From positions 1-64,000 of the forward strand of contig JAJDXO010000042.1 of the NCBI GenBank assembly GCA_022823235.1: a stretch of 64,000 nucleotides of DNA. Direction: 5' to 3'. Within the stretch, counting starts at the first letter, position 1. The number at the start of each line of letters is the position of its first letter. Below are positions 44,333-52,722 of this stretch, piece after piece. The notes below the pieces were generated by a model. That model ran no database searches and was not told the origin of the DNA. It saw nothing but the letters and a program-made list of their open reading frames with translations. A program made the position numbers and the translations under genes. This DNA is from Rhodospirillales bacterium (GTDB taxonomy: Bacteria; Pseudomonadota; Alphaproteobacteria; Rhodospirillales; UBA2165).

Positions 44333-45081
44333 CAGATGACCTTGGCTTCGTTTTGGAGTTTCTCGATCAGTTCGCCGATGCCGTCGACCATGACGCCGGC
44401 TTCCCGCTTGGCGGGTTCTTCGACCTTCAACGTCGTCAGACGGGGAGCGGTTTCGACGCCCAGATCGGCCGGCGTAAGGCTGTCGATGGGCTTTTTCTTG
44501 GCCTTCATGATATTGGGCAGGGACGCGTAGCGGGGTGTGTTGAGCCGCAGGTCCGTGGTCACGATGCAGGGCATCTTGAGGCGGACGGTCTCCAGGCCGC
44601 CGTCGACTTCCCGTGTCACGTCCGCCGAGCCATCCGCGATGGAGAGCTCGGATGCGAATGTGCCTTGAGGCCAGCCCAACAAGGCGGCGAGCATTTGGCC
44701 GGTCTGATTGCTGTCATCGTCGATCGCTTGCTTGCCGAGAATGACCAGGTCGGGCGATTCCTTCTCGACAATGGCCTTCAACAGCTTGGCGACCGCCAAC
44801 GGTTCAAGCTCTTCATCGGAGAGGACATGAATGCCCCGGTCGGCGCCCATGGCCAGCGCCGTGCGGATGGTTTCCTGGCACTGCCGCGGGCCCATGGAGA
44901 CGGCGATGAGTTCCTCCGCCGTTCCCGCCTCGCGCAGTTGTACCCCTTCCTCCACGGCAATTTCGTCGAAGGGGTTCATCGACATCTTGACGTTGGCGAG
45001 TTCCACCCCCGTCTGGTCGCTCTTGACGCGAACCTTGACGTTGTAGTCGACGACCCGCTTAACGGCGGTCAAAACCTTCAT
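44332..45081 (-). CDS. etfB: electron transfer flavoprotein subunit beta
   Basis: EtfB binds AMP and, with EtfA, forms the electron carrier for acyl-CoA and other dehydrogenases. ATG 45081 gives 249 residues, which is the standard length; a longer frame upstream is spurious. Family segments are [31 protein letters not shown] and the signature [10 protein letters not shown] with preceding [15 protein letters not shown]. It is the first gene of etfB-etfA-hbd. The gap to the adenosyltransferase is about 145 bp and has no clear promoter. Confidence 0.96.
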   Translation of the reverse strand: MKVLTAVKRVVDYNVKVRVKSDQTGVELANVKMSMNPFDEIAVEEGVQLREAGTAEELIAVSMGPRQCQETIRTALAMGADRGIHVLSDEELEPLAVAKLLKAIVEKESPDLVILGKQAIDDDSNQTGQMLAALLGWPQGTFASELSIADGSADVTREVDGGLETVRLKMPCIVTTDLRLNTPRYASLPNIMKAKKKPIDSLTPADLGVETAPRLTTLKVEEPAKREAGVMVDGIGELIEKLQNEAKVI

Positions 45082-45226
45082 TTTTGGCCTGTGTGTCCTC
45101 GGGAGCCCCTTGGAAAGGGAGCGTTTCACGATTTATTTTGCAATGCAACATAGAAAGTGCGGCCGAGGCTGTCAAACGAGGGCGGATAGCCGCACCGCGC
45201 CGATTTTCAACAGGCCGGAAACAGCT

Positions 45227-45784
45227 CTAACGGTTGGCCCCCGGCACCCACAATACGTCCGCATTTCCGTCGTCATTGGCGGCGCGGGCCATGACGAAGA
45301 GGAGATCGGACAGCCGGTTGAGGTATTTGAGCGCCGCCGGGTTGACGGGGTCCTCGGCGGCCAGCGCCGTGGTCCGCCGCTCGGCGCGTCGAACGATTGT
45401 CCGCGCAAGGTGCAGGTGTGCCGACGTTTCGGACCCGCCCGGAAGCACGAACGACGTCAGCGCCGCCAACCGGTCGTTGATCGCGTCGATTTCGTTCTCC
45501 AGGCGACGGACCTGGTCGTCGCTTATCCGCAGCGCCCCCTCGGTTTCCAAATCGGGCGTTGCAAGGTCGGCGCCGAGATCGAACAGGTCGTTCTGGATTC
45601 GGCTCAGCGATTCGTCCGGTTCGGCGGTGGCGCTCAGCCGGGCCACGCCGATGATTGCATTGGCTTCGTCAACGGTGCCGCAGGCTTCGACCCTTGCCGA
45701 ATGTTTTTGAACACGGTTACCGCCGGCGAGCGACGTTTCACCGCCGTCTCCGCCACGGGTGTAAATTCTGTCGAGCTTGATCAT
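45227..45784 (-). CDS. PduO-type cob(I)yrinic acid a,c-diamide adenosyltransferase
   Basis: This enzyme makes adenosylcobalamin by transferring adenosyl from ATP to cob(I)alamin. The 185-residue protein has the N-terminal RIYTRGGDGGETSLAGG ATP-binding motif (about 6-22), VEACGTVDEANAIIG and the C-terminal YLNRLSDLLFVMARA. ATG 45784 is the natural start. It is downstream of nrdJ on the same strand, the B12-dependent reductase that uses its product. A small twin-TM gene lies between them. Confidence 0.92.
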   Translation of the reverse strand: MIKLDRIYTRGGDGGETSLAGGNRVQKHSARVEACGTVDEANAIIGVARLSATAEPDESLSRIQNDLFDLGADLATPDLETEGALRISDDQVRRLENEIDAINDRLAALTSFVLPGGSETSAHLHLARTIVRRAERRTTALAAEDPVNPAALKYLNRLSDLLFVMARAANDDGNADVLWVPGANR

Positions 45785-45792
45785 CGTGTCTT

Positions 45793-46005
45793 CTACTTGA
45801 GGAACACCATTAACGCCAATATGCCGATCAGCAGGACCGCGACGCCCTGCAGTCCGACCCGCCAACGCATGAGGATGTTGCTGAACCGAGGGGAAAACAG
45901 CCGTCCCCGCCGTCCCATGGAGAACACGCCGAAGAACAGAACCAGGGCGGTCGCGATCATCGCCACCAGCAGGAGTATCGAAATTGCCCCAAACGCCAAA
46001 TCCAT
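45793..46005 (-). CDS. twin transmembrane helix small protein (HIG1-like)
   Basis: A 70-residue membrane protein with two hydrophobic helices (about 5-28 and 50-69) joined by a basic loop (GRRGRLFSPRFSNILMRWRVG). This pattern is the twin-TM or HIG1-type small protein seen next to pduO and etf genes in alphaproteobacteria. HIG1 relatives act on cytochrome oxidase in mitochondria, but the bacterial role is unknown. It is 8 bp in front of the adenosyltransferase start, so they are probably co-translated. Confidence 0.78.
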   Translation of the reverse strand: MDLAFGAISILLLVAMIATALVLFFGVFSMGRRGRLFSPRFSNILMRWRVGLQGVAVLLIGILALMVFLK

Positions 46006-46091
46006 GGGATAGCTTTACTCCCTGTGGGCGAAATTCGCACCCCCGGAAACTGCTCTGATTGCCCCAGGAGCGGTTTGCCGCCCCTGTCCCT

Positions 46092-48440
46092 CTATCCGCA
46101 TTTCGAATAGGTGCACGCCGTACAGATGTCACAGCCTTCGGCGTGGATCAGGCTGGCCTGCCCGCACTTGGGGCATTGGCTGAACATATTTCCGGCGCCG
46201 GCGGGAGTGTCCTCGAGGTTGACGACTTTGAGCGCGGGCACGGCCTCGCCGGCGAGACCGGGTTCGGCCTCGGTCGGCAGGAATCCGATCTGGATCATAT
46301 GATCTTCGATGACCTGACCGATGGCGGCGAGCAGCGACGGCACGTACTTTCCGTTCATCCACTGACCGCCGCGGGGGTCGAAGACAGCCTTTAGTTCGTC
46401 GACGACGAATGACACATCGCCGCCGCGGCGGAATACGGCCGAAATCATCCGGGTGAGGGCAACGGTCCAGGCGTAATGCTCGGTGTTCTTGGAATTGATG
46501 AACACCTCGAACGGCCGCCGCCGTCCGTCCTGGACGATATCATTGAGGGTGATGTAGATCGCGTGATCGCTCTCCGGCCAATGGACCTTGTAGGTGGAGC
46601 CCTCCAGGGCCTCCGGGCGGTCAAGCGGCTGCGTCAGATACACAAGTGCGCCGGAATCACCCTGATCGACCGGCTTAACCGGCTCCCTCGGCGCTTCCAG
46701 GGGCAATTCTTCCTGCTCGCCCGCCTGGGCCGGTTCAGTCGATTTGGTCTCGAGCACGGCCCCGGTGACTTCGTTCGGCCGGTAGGTGGTGCAGCCTTTG
46801 CAGCCCAGATCATAGGCCTGGACGTAAATATCCTTGAAATCCTCGAAGGAGATGTTTTCAGGGCAATTGATGGTCTTGGAAATAGAGCTGTCGACGAATT
46901 CCTGTACCGCCGCCTGCATGACCAGATGATCGGCGGGCGTCAGCGCCTGGGCGTCGACGAACGCCTCCGTCAACGGCCGGTTTTCGCCAAACAGCCGGCG
47001 GTAGAGGCGATAAGCGTAATCGGATACTTCTTCCTCCCGCCGGGAGCCGTCGGGCATCAGTACATGGCGGTTGTAGGAAAAGCTGAAGACCGGTTCGAGG
47101 CCCGACGATACATTGTCGGCGAGCAGCGAAATGGTTCCCGTCGGCGCAACCGAGGTGACCAAGGCGTTGCGGACTCCCTTTGCCGCGATGGCGCCGCGAA
47201 TATCCTCATCCAGCCGCGAGATGCCCTCGGTCGCGAGATAGGCGTCCCGGTCGTAGAGGGGGAAGGCGCCCTTCTCGCCGGCGAGATCGGCCGAGGCCAG
47301 GTAAGCGGCCCGCTGGATGGTCTCGAGCCATTCCCGGGTGAGCGCAACCGCATCGGCTGAGCCGTAACGCGCACCGCACATGATGAGGGCATCGGCAAGC
47401 CCGGTGATCCCAAGGCCGATCCGGCGCTTTTGAGCGGCTTCGGCGGCCTGTTCGGGCAGCGGATAGCGCGATGCATCGATGGCGTTGTCGAGCATCCGGA
47501 TGGCGGTGGCGGCCAAACGGGATATTGCGTCCATCGGGATTGACGCGGCTTCCGTGAACGGGTCGCTCACCAGCCTGGCCAAATTTATCGAGCCCAGCAG
47601 GCACGCACCGTACGGCGGCAGCGGCTGTTCGCCGCACGGGTTCGTCGCGTGGATGGTTTCGCAATAGGACAGCGGATTCAGCCGGTTTATCCGGTCGATG
47701 AAAATCACCCCCGGTTCGGCGTAGGCGAAGGTCGCCCGCATGATCTTGTCCCACAGCTCGCGGGCCGGCAGCGAACCGTAAACCGTTCCATCGAACTGCA
47801 GCTGCCAGGATAGATCCTGCTTCACCGCCTCCATGAACGCGTCCGTGACCAGCACCGAAAGGTTAAACATCCGAAGCCGGCCGGCCTCCTGCTTGGCCTC
47901 GATGAAGGCCTCGATGTCCGGGTGGTCGCAGCGCATCACGGCCATCATCGCGCCGCGCCGGGAGCCGGCACTCATGATGGTTCGGCACATGGAATCCCAG
48001 ACATCCATGAATGACAACGGGCCCGAGGCATCGGCGCCGACGCCCTTCACTGGGGCGCCCTTGGGCCGCAGGGTGGAGAAGTCGTACCCGATGCCGCCGC
48101 CCTGCTGCATGGTCATGGCGGCTTCCCGGAGCGCCTCGAAGATTCCGGACATATCGTCCGGGATCCGACCCATCACGAAACAGTTGAACAGCGTGACGTC
48201 CCGCTCGGTGCCGGCACCGGAGAGAATTCGCCCGGCCGGCAGAAACTTGTAATCGGAGAGGGCGTCCTCGAAGGCGGCTTCCCAGCCGGCCGGGGAGGAT
48301 TCCACCGCGGCCAAAGCCTTGGCGACCCGGGCAAAGGTGTCCTCGACGGTCTTGTCCACAGGCGCGCCATCCGGACCTTTCAGCCGATACTTCATATCCC
48401 AGATTTGTTGGGAAATGCTGGCAGTCTCTGTATGGGCCAT
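46092..48440 (-). CDS. nrdJ: adenosylcobalamin-dependent (class II) ribonucleotide reductase
   Basis: This enzyme makes deoxyribonucleotides with adenosylcobalamin as radical source and does not need oxygen. The 782-residue protein has the active-site triad N-x-C-x-E (Asn267, Cys269, Glu271 in ATNPCGEQPL), the PTGTISLLADNVSSGLEPVF region, and a C-terminal zinc-ribbon-like CPKCGQ...CDICTACTYSKC that holds reducing cysteines. The length and features match the large alphaproteobacterial class II type. It lies upstream of the adenosyltransferase, a functionally sensible grouping. I found no B12 riboswitch in front. Confidence 0.95.
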   Translation of the reverse strand: MAHTETASISQQIWDMKYRLKGPDGAPVDKTVEDTFARVAKALAAVESSPAGWEAAFEDALSDYKFLPAGRILSGAGTERDVTLFNCFVMGRIPDDMSGIFEALREAAMTMQQGGGIGYDFSTLRPKGAPVKGVGADASGPLSFMDVWDSMCRTIMSAGSRRGAMMAVMRCDHPDIEAFIEAKQEAGRLRMFNLSVLVTDAFMEAVKQDLSWQLQFDGTVYGSLPARELWDKIMRATFAYAEPGVIFIDRINRLNPLSYCETIHATNPCGEQPLPPYGACLLGSINLARLVSDPFTEAASIPMDAISRLAATAIRMLDNAIDASRYPLPEQAAEAAQKRRIGLGITGLADALIMCGARYGSADAVALTREWLETIQRAAYLASADLAGEKGAFPLYDRDAYLATEGISRLDEDIRGAIAAKGVRNALVTSVAPTGTISLLADNVSSGLEPVFSFSYNRHVLMPDGSRREEEVSDYAYRLYRRLFGENRPLTEAFVDAQALTPADHLVMQAAVQEFVDSSISKTINCPENISFEDFKDIYVQAYDLGCKGCTTYRPNEVTGAVLETKSTEPAQAGEQEELPLEAPREPVKPVDQGDSGALVYLTQPLDRPEALEGSTYKVHWPESDHAIYITLNDIVQDGRRRPFEVFINSKNTEHYAWTVALTRMISAVFRRGGDVSFVVDELKAVFDPRGGQWMNGKYVPSLLAAIGQVIEDHMIQIGFLPTEAEPGLAGEAVPALKVVNLEDTPAGAGNMFSQCPKCGQASLIHAEGCDICTACTYSKCG

Positions 48441-48710
48441 GTGGACACGTCCCGTCGATCAACCCGGAGCGGCCGGCAGATAGACCTCTTGCATACTAAA
48501 ATTATTTAATTTCAATGAGTTATGCTGCCAGCCGCCTATATTCTAGGCAAGCCATGGAAACCGGTCAACTAAAAGTTCTTGTTTTGTTTCCACTGTTCCA
48601 TCCCCCGACTCATACCGGCTAGAGGCTTATAATCATTATGTAATTTGGGCTTTCCCCCTAATCCACGATGTTCCGGCAGTGACTTTCCACCGGATTATCC
48701 ACACGGGCGG
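48441..48710. other. intergenic region upstream of nrdJ
   Basis: About 270 bp, rather A/T-rich in its first half, with no gene. It contains the inverted repeat GCCTA-N5-TAGGC (48534-48548), which could be an operator for nrdJ. No cobalamin riboswitch box and no clear NrdR boxes were recognised. Confidence 0.4.
48534..48548. promoter_or_regulatory. GCCTA-N5-TAGGC inverted repeat upstream of nrdJ
   Basis: A perfect inverted repeat about 95 bp in front of nrdJ. It includes TATATTC, vaguely like an NrdR box, but does not match the known NrdR consensus. It may be an operator for nrdJ. Confidence 0.35.
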
Positions 48711-49439
48711 CTATCGGGCGCCGGCCCGGGATGCTTCTTCCTCAAGGCGGCGGCTGGCGTTCTCGATTCGGTTTTCCAGTTCCTCCATGAACGGCCGGCG
48801 TGCGAGGCCCTTCGGCATGGGCTCGAGGAATTCGAGAACGATGGTTCCCGGGCGCTTCACGAACTGTCGCCGGCCCCAGAACACGCCCGAATTGACCGCA
48901 ACCGGCACCACATCGGTATCGATGCGGGCTGTGAGAGCCGCGATCCCGGGGAAGTAGCGGCCGGTTTCACCGGGCGGCACGCGCGTGCCTTCGGGGAAGA
49001 TCACCACCGAGCGGCCGTCGCCGATGATGCGGCCGACCTGATCGGTCAGCGCATGCAGAGAGGAGATACCGCCCTTGCGATCGACGACCGCGTGGTCCGC
49101 CTTCCGCATGTACCAGCCCCAGAGCGGAATTCTCAAGAGTTCCATCTTCATCACATAGGCGTTCCCGGCATTCATCTTGAGGAACGCCATGGTGTCCCAG
49201 GCCGACTGATGCTTGGCGGCAAAGATGACCGGCTTATCGGGGACACGTTCCCGTCCCCGGATTTCGATCCGGGTTCCAACGATGTTCTCGAGCAGCCAGT
49301 CGCTGCCGACCGACCACAGCCGAATGCCCTTGCGGAACGTTCGCGCCGGAAACGGCATCAGCGTCCACAGGCTCAGCATCAGGGCCGCGGTCCAGCCGAA
49401 ATAGAGCAGGTTGAAGGCGATCGAACGGATGAAGGTCAT
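48711..49439 (-). CDS. plsC: lysophospholipid acyltransferase (PlsC-type)
   Basis: This enzyme acylates lysophosphatidic acid or a related lysolipid. The 242-residue protein has an N-terminal membrane segment, the catalytic H-x4-D motif (KHQSAWD, about residue 79), and the second motif FPEGTR (about 150), both intact. ATG 49439 is taken; a TTG 15 bp upstream, overlapping ydcF, is also possible. It is the last gene of the ftsE-ftsX-ydcF-plsC group. Acyl-chain and head-group preference cannot be read from the sequence. Confidence 0.9.
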   Translation of the reverse strand: MTFIRSIAFNLLYFGWTAALMLSLWTLMPFPARTFRKGIRLWSVGSDWLLENIVGTRIEIRGRERVPDKPVIFAAKHQSAWDTMAFLKMNAGNAYVMKMELLRIPLWGWYMRKADHAVVDRKGGISSLHALTDQVGRIIGDGRSVVIFPEGTRVPPGETGRYFPGIAALTARIDTDVVPVAVNSGVFWGRRQFVKRPGTIVLEFLEPMPKGLARRPFMEELENRIENASRRLEEEASRAGAR

Positions 49440-49446
49440 GCGCCGT

Positions 49447-50073
49447 TCAACCAACCCCGCCGGGTGCCAATCCGCCGATCGCGTGTCTTAACCAAGCCAG
49501 AGTGAACTTCATGTATTCCGTAACCACCAATGACGTGCTGCCCGGCCACGCCCACCAGCGCTCGCGCTTGAACTGCTCAGGGAACACCGGGTGGGGGACG
49601 ATGACAATTTCCGGCATGGCGTGGCGAAACTCGAGCATACTGCGCGGCATGTGGTAGTTGGCTGTCACCAGGGAGAGAGAGCGATATCCATTGCGTTCGA
49701 TCCACGCCGCCGTCTCGGTCGCATTGCCGGAGGTGCTGACCGCCGAGTGGCCAACCGTGACGCAGCAAATGAAATCTTCCGGCAATCGCCGCGAGATTTC
49801 CAACAATTGCGCCACATCCACACCCCGATACACGCCGGAGACAAACAGTTTCTGCGCCCGTTTTGCGGCCAGCAGGTCGAGGCCTTTGTCCAGCCGTCCG
49901 CTACCCCCGGTCAGAACGACGATGGCGTCGGTGGTTGTTACGGCATTTGGCGGCGATGCGGGAATGGATCGATAAAATAATACCAGCCCGGCAATCCACA
50001 AGCCGACGATCAGCAGGCAGGCCAGGGCTGCGAGGCCGGCGGCTTTTCGTTGCGTTGTCCTTCGTTGTGCCAT
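49447..50073 (-). CDS. YdcF family membrane-anchored protein (DUF218)
   Basis: A 208-residue protein with one N-terminal membrane helix (about residues 11-33) and a DUF218 (YdcF-like) domain: AIVVLTGGSGRLDKGLDLL, FVSGVYRGVD, TSGNATETAAWI and LVTANYHMPRSM. Related proteins SanA and ElyC act in cell-envelope integrity and lipid-carrier homeostasis, so an envelope role is likely. It stands between ftsX and plsC, a conserved order in alphaproteobacteria, and its short gap suggests one operon. Confidence 0.85.
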   Translation of the reverse strand: MAQRRTTQRKAAGLAALACLLIVGLWIAGLVLFYRSIPASPPNAVTTTDAIVVLTGGSGRLDKGLDLLAAKRAQKLFVSGVYRGVDVAQLLEISRRLPEDFICCVTVGHSAVSTSGNATETAAWIERNGYRSLSLVTANYHMPRSMLEFRHAMPEIVIVPHPVFPEQFKRERWWAWPGSTSLVVTEYMKFTLAWLRHAIGGLAPGGVG

Positions 50074-50084
50074 CTTCGAACGGC

Positions 50085-50972
50085 CTAGACCATGCGGGCG
50101 AGGGAGCGGAGCACCGTAATCCGCGCCGTCAACCAGGCCAGCAGGCCGGTTGCCGGCAGCAGGAGGACAACGGCAATCCAGGCGCCGAGGCTCAAATCGA
50201 TCCCCGGCAGCACCCCAAATCCCTGGAACTCCACCAACACTCCAAACGCGATCAGCACCATCGCCGCCGCAATGATCCCCATTGCCGCGCCGCGCAGGCC
50301 GAGCATCATAGACCGGACGGCAAACTGGGCGGCGATGTATCGGTCATGGGCGCCGATGAGGTGCATGACCTCGATTACTTCCCGATGAACGCCGAGCCCG
50401 GCCCGGGTGGTGAAGACGATGGTGCCGACGGTTGCCACGCCGACAAGCAGGAAAATCAACACCGCAATCGCCTCGGCAGAGCGCAACGCCCGCAGGAAGC
50501 CGGACATCCAGGCGCCATGATCGTCGACGGCGGCCCCGGGCACGGCTCGCCGGAGCTGTTCGGTCAGGGTGGCGAGGGCCGGTATGCCATCCCGATCGAT
50601 TTCCACATCGATGATTTGAGGCAGCGGCAGTTGGCCCGCATCCGCGGCGGCGCCGAGCCATGGTTTCAACAGCTCGCGGACTTGGCGCGGCGGCAGAAGG
50701 GCAACCTCTTCGACCCCCTCGGTCGCCTCGAGAATTTTGATTGCCGCGGCGGCGCGCCGCTCATCGGTGCGTTCGTCCTCGCCCGCCGGGAGTTGGACCG
50801 TCAGGGTCTCGGAAAGACCCTTGTCCCATGTGCCCGCGAGGTCACTGATCGCAAAAACCCCGGCCAATGTCAGAGAGGCCAGGAACACCATGAACGCGGT
50901 GAGCCAAGGGAGGTAGCGGCTGGAATCGTCGCGTTCGAAGGGCAGGTCGGTCCGGCGGCTCAGGAGCGCCAT
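50085..50972 (-). CDS. ftsX: cell division ABC transporter permease FtsX
   Basis: FtsX is the membrane part of FtsEX, which controls septal peptidoglycan hydrolases. The 295-residue protein has four membrane helices (about 22-45, 170-190, 220-245, 265-285) and a large extracytoplasmic loop (about 50-165) between the first two, and the MHLIGAHDRYIAAQF coupling segment. It starts 2 bp after ftsE stops. Sequence conservation is low, but the operon with ftsE makes the call secure. Confidence 0.92.
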   Translation of the reverse strand: MALLSRRTDLPFERDDSSRYLPWLTAFMVFLASLTLAGVFAISDLAGTWDKGLSETLTVQLPAGEDERTDERRAAAAIKILEATEGVEEVALLPPRQVRELLKPWLGAAADAGQLPLPQIIDVEIDRDGIPALATLTEQLRRAVPGAAVDDHGAWMSGFLRALRSAEAIAVLIFLLVGVATVGTIVFTTRAGLGVHREVIEVMHLIGAHDRYIAAQFAVRSMMLGLRGAAMGIIAAAMVLIAFGVLVEFQGFGVLPGIDLSLGAWIAVVLLLPATGLLAWLTARITVLRSLARMV

Positions 50973-50974
50973 GG

Positions 50975-51697
50975 TCAGAGCCTCCCTGAGCGGGGCAGGG
51001 TTTCCACCGTCGCGGCCGGTTCGGACTCCCTGTCCTCAATGGAAAGGCGGCCGCCCTCGAGATGCATGATCGGGTGCAGCGAGGAAGAGATGAGGCTCTT
51101 GTTGTGGGTGGCGATAACCACCGTCGTGCCAAGCCTGTTCAACTCCTCGAACAGATGGAGCAGACGCGCGGCAATGCGGTCATCCACATTTCCCGTCGGT
51201 TCATCGGCGAGCAGCAGCTTGGGCTGGGCGATCACCGCCCGGGCGATGGCGACGCGCTGCTGCTGGCCGCCGGACAGCGTCTCCGGCCATGCGGCCATAT
51301 TCTCTTCCAGCCCGACCCAGGTGAGTAATTCCTCGACATGTTTCTTGATCTCCTTTTCCCTCATGCCGGATACCCGCAGCGGCAGAGCGACATTGTCGAA
51401 CGCGGTTTGATGGGGCAGGAGACGGAATTCCTGGAACACCACACCGATGCGGCGGCGCAGCGTCGGATAATCGTCGTGGCGGAGGGAGGCGATGTCTCGA
51501 CCGAAGAGGGACACGGAACCACGGGTCGGTTTTTTCGCCAGGTACATCAGGCGCATCAACGACGACTTCCCGGCGCCGCTTTCACCCGTAAGGAAATGGA
51601 ACGAACCCGGGGTCAGGGTGAAGGACAGGTCCTGCAACACTTCGGGACCCATCCCGTAGCGCAGGCCGACGGTTTGAAATCGGACGATTTCATCCAT
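50975..51697 (-). CDS. ftsE: cell division ATP-binding protein FtsE
   Basis: FtsE is the ATPase of the FtsEX complex. The 240-residue protein has Walker A GESGAGKSS (about 38-46), the ABC signature LSGGQQQRVAIARA (about 138-151), Walker B LLLADEPTG and the H-loop IATHN. ATG 51697 is chosen; the frame is open further but has no similarity. The C-terminal tail of about 20 residues is longer than usual. ftsX follows directly. Confidence 0.95.
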   Translation of the reverse strand: MDEIVRFQTVGLRYGMGPEVLQDLSFTLTPGSFHFLTGESGAGKSSLMRLMYLAKKPTRGSVSLFGRDIASLRHDDYPTLRRRIGVVFQEFRLLPHQTAFDNVALPLRVSGMREKEIKKHVEELLTWVGLEENMAAWPETLSGGQQQRVAIARAVIAQPKLLLADEPTGNVDDRIAARLLHLFEELNRLGTTVVIATHNKSLISSSLHPIMHLEGGRLSIEDRESEPAATVETLPRSGRL

Positions 51698-51890
51698 GTG
51701 TCGCGGAACTCGGTTCGTTGGTTTGGTGGCCGCAGAATGGCACGGGGTCAAATGTCCCGTCCAGGGCAACGCGGGACGACCTCTTGGCAGCCGGGCGGAA
51801 TTTCAATTCCCTTTCGGACCTCCGGGGCAAGGTTGCGATAAAATCGGCATTTACCTATAAGTAGTTGAACATTCAACAGAACTCGCGGCA

Positions 51891-52646
51891 ATGCGCATCA
51901 CGTGTCCGTCCTGCTCGACGTCATACGACGTCGACGGTTCCTTGTTCGGCGATCAAGATAGGCCGGTCCGCTGCACCAATTGTGGTCACCAGTGGCTTCA
52001 GGCGCGAATCGCCGATCCGGCAGCCGAACCCGTCCCGCCGCCGCCCGCTTATCCGGCGCCGTACCCCGATCCGCGGCAACCGCCGCCCCCGGAGGAAGCT
52101 GCCGCAGCTGAACCCGCGCCTGCCGAGCCCGATGACATTCCGAACCCAATGGCTGAGGTGTATTCCGACCCCGTTGCCGTCGCCGGCGCGCAAGAGACCG
52201 GCGGCCACGGCCTCTGGGTATCGCTGGCGGCGGTCGGCGCCGTCGTAATTGTCCTGCTGGGCTTGGTGTTCGCCCGTGGTCCCATTGTCTCATTGGTCCC
52301 TGGTATGGCCGGCATTTACGCGCTGGTCGGCTTCGGCGAAACATTGGGTGCCGGTCTGCGTATCCACCTCGGCCTGCCGACCCGGGAAGCTGTGGGAGAT
52401 GCGGAATGGATTCAGGTGAAGGGATCCATCTCCAACGTCTCCGACAAGCCGCGGATCGTGCCGGTGATCCGGATCTCGTTGGCCGATGCGGCCGGCAACG
52501 AAATCCGGCATCTGAACGTCCTTCCGGCGAAGGATGAGTTGGCGCCCGAGGAAAGCCTCGAGTTCACCGGGCGCTTCGACTATCCGCCGCCCACGGCGCG
52601 GCGGGCCGATGTCCGGTTCACCGACGAAGAAGTCCCGGCCCGGTAA
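51891..52646 (+). CDS. zinc-ribbon (MJ0042) and DUF3426 membrane protein
   Basis: A 251-residue protein with an N-terminal MJ0042-type zinc finger: CPSCSTSYDVD and CTNCGHQW give two CxxC pairs (about residues 5-33). A Pro-rich linker (about 45-85) leads to one membrane helix (about 108-128), and the C-terminal domain (about 150-250) has the DUF3426 pattern with WIQVKGSISNVSDKPRIVPVI. The function is unknown in the family. It is transcribed away from ftsE and converges on the TIGR02302 gene. Alphaproteobacteria usually have it near ftsEX. Confidence 0.82.
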   Translation: MRITCPSCSTSYDVDGSLFGDQDRPVRCTNCGHQWLQARIADPAAEPVPPPPAYPAPYPDPRQPPPPEEAAAAEPAPAEPDDIPNPMAEVYSDPVAVAGAQETGGHGLWVSLAAVGAVVIVLLGLVFARGPIVSLVPGMAGIYALVGFGETLGAGLRIHLGLPTREAVGDAEWIQVKGSISNVSDKPRIVPVIRISLADAAGNEIRHLNVLPAKDELAPEESLEFTGRFDYPPPTARRADVRFTDEEVPAR

Positions 52647-52722
52647 GCGGCAAAATCTGCCCGTCTCGGCGAGTGGCCTGTGCGCAATTCGCGGGACCGG
52701 GGCCGGAGAGGCGGAAACCGCT

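Noticed and set aside
48441..48710. Cobalamin riboswitch or NrdR boxes upstream of nrdJ
   Set aside because: No B12-box-like sequence or paired NrdR boxes were seen. Only the GCCTA/TAGGC repeat is present, and it does not match the NrdR consensus.
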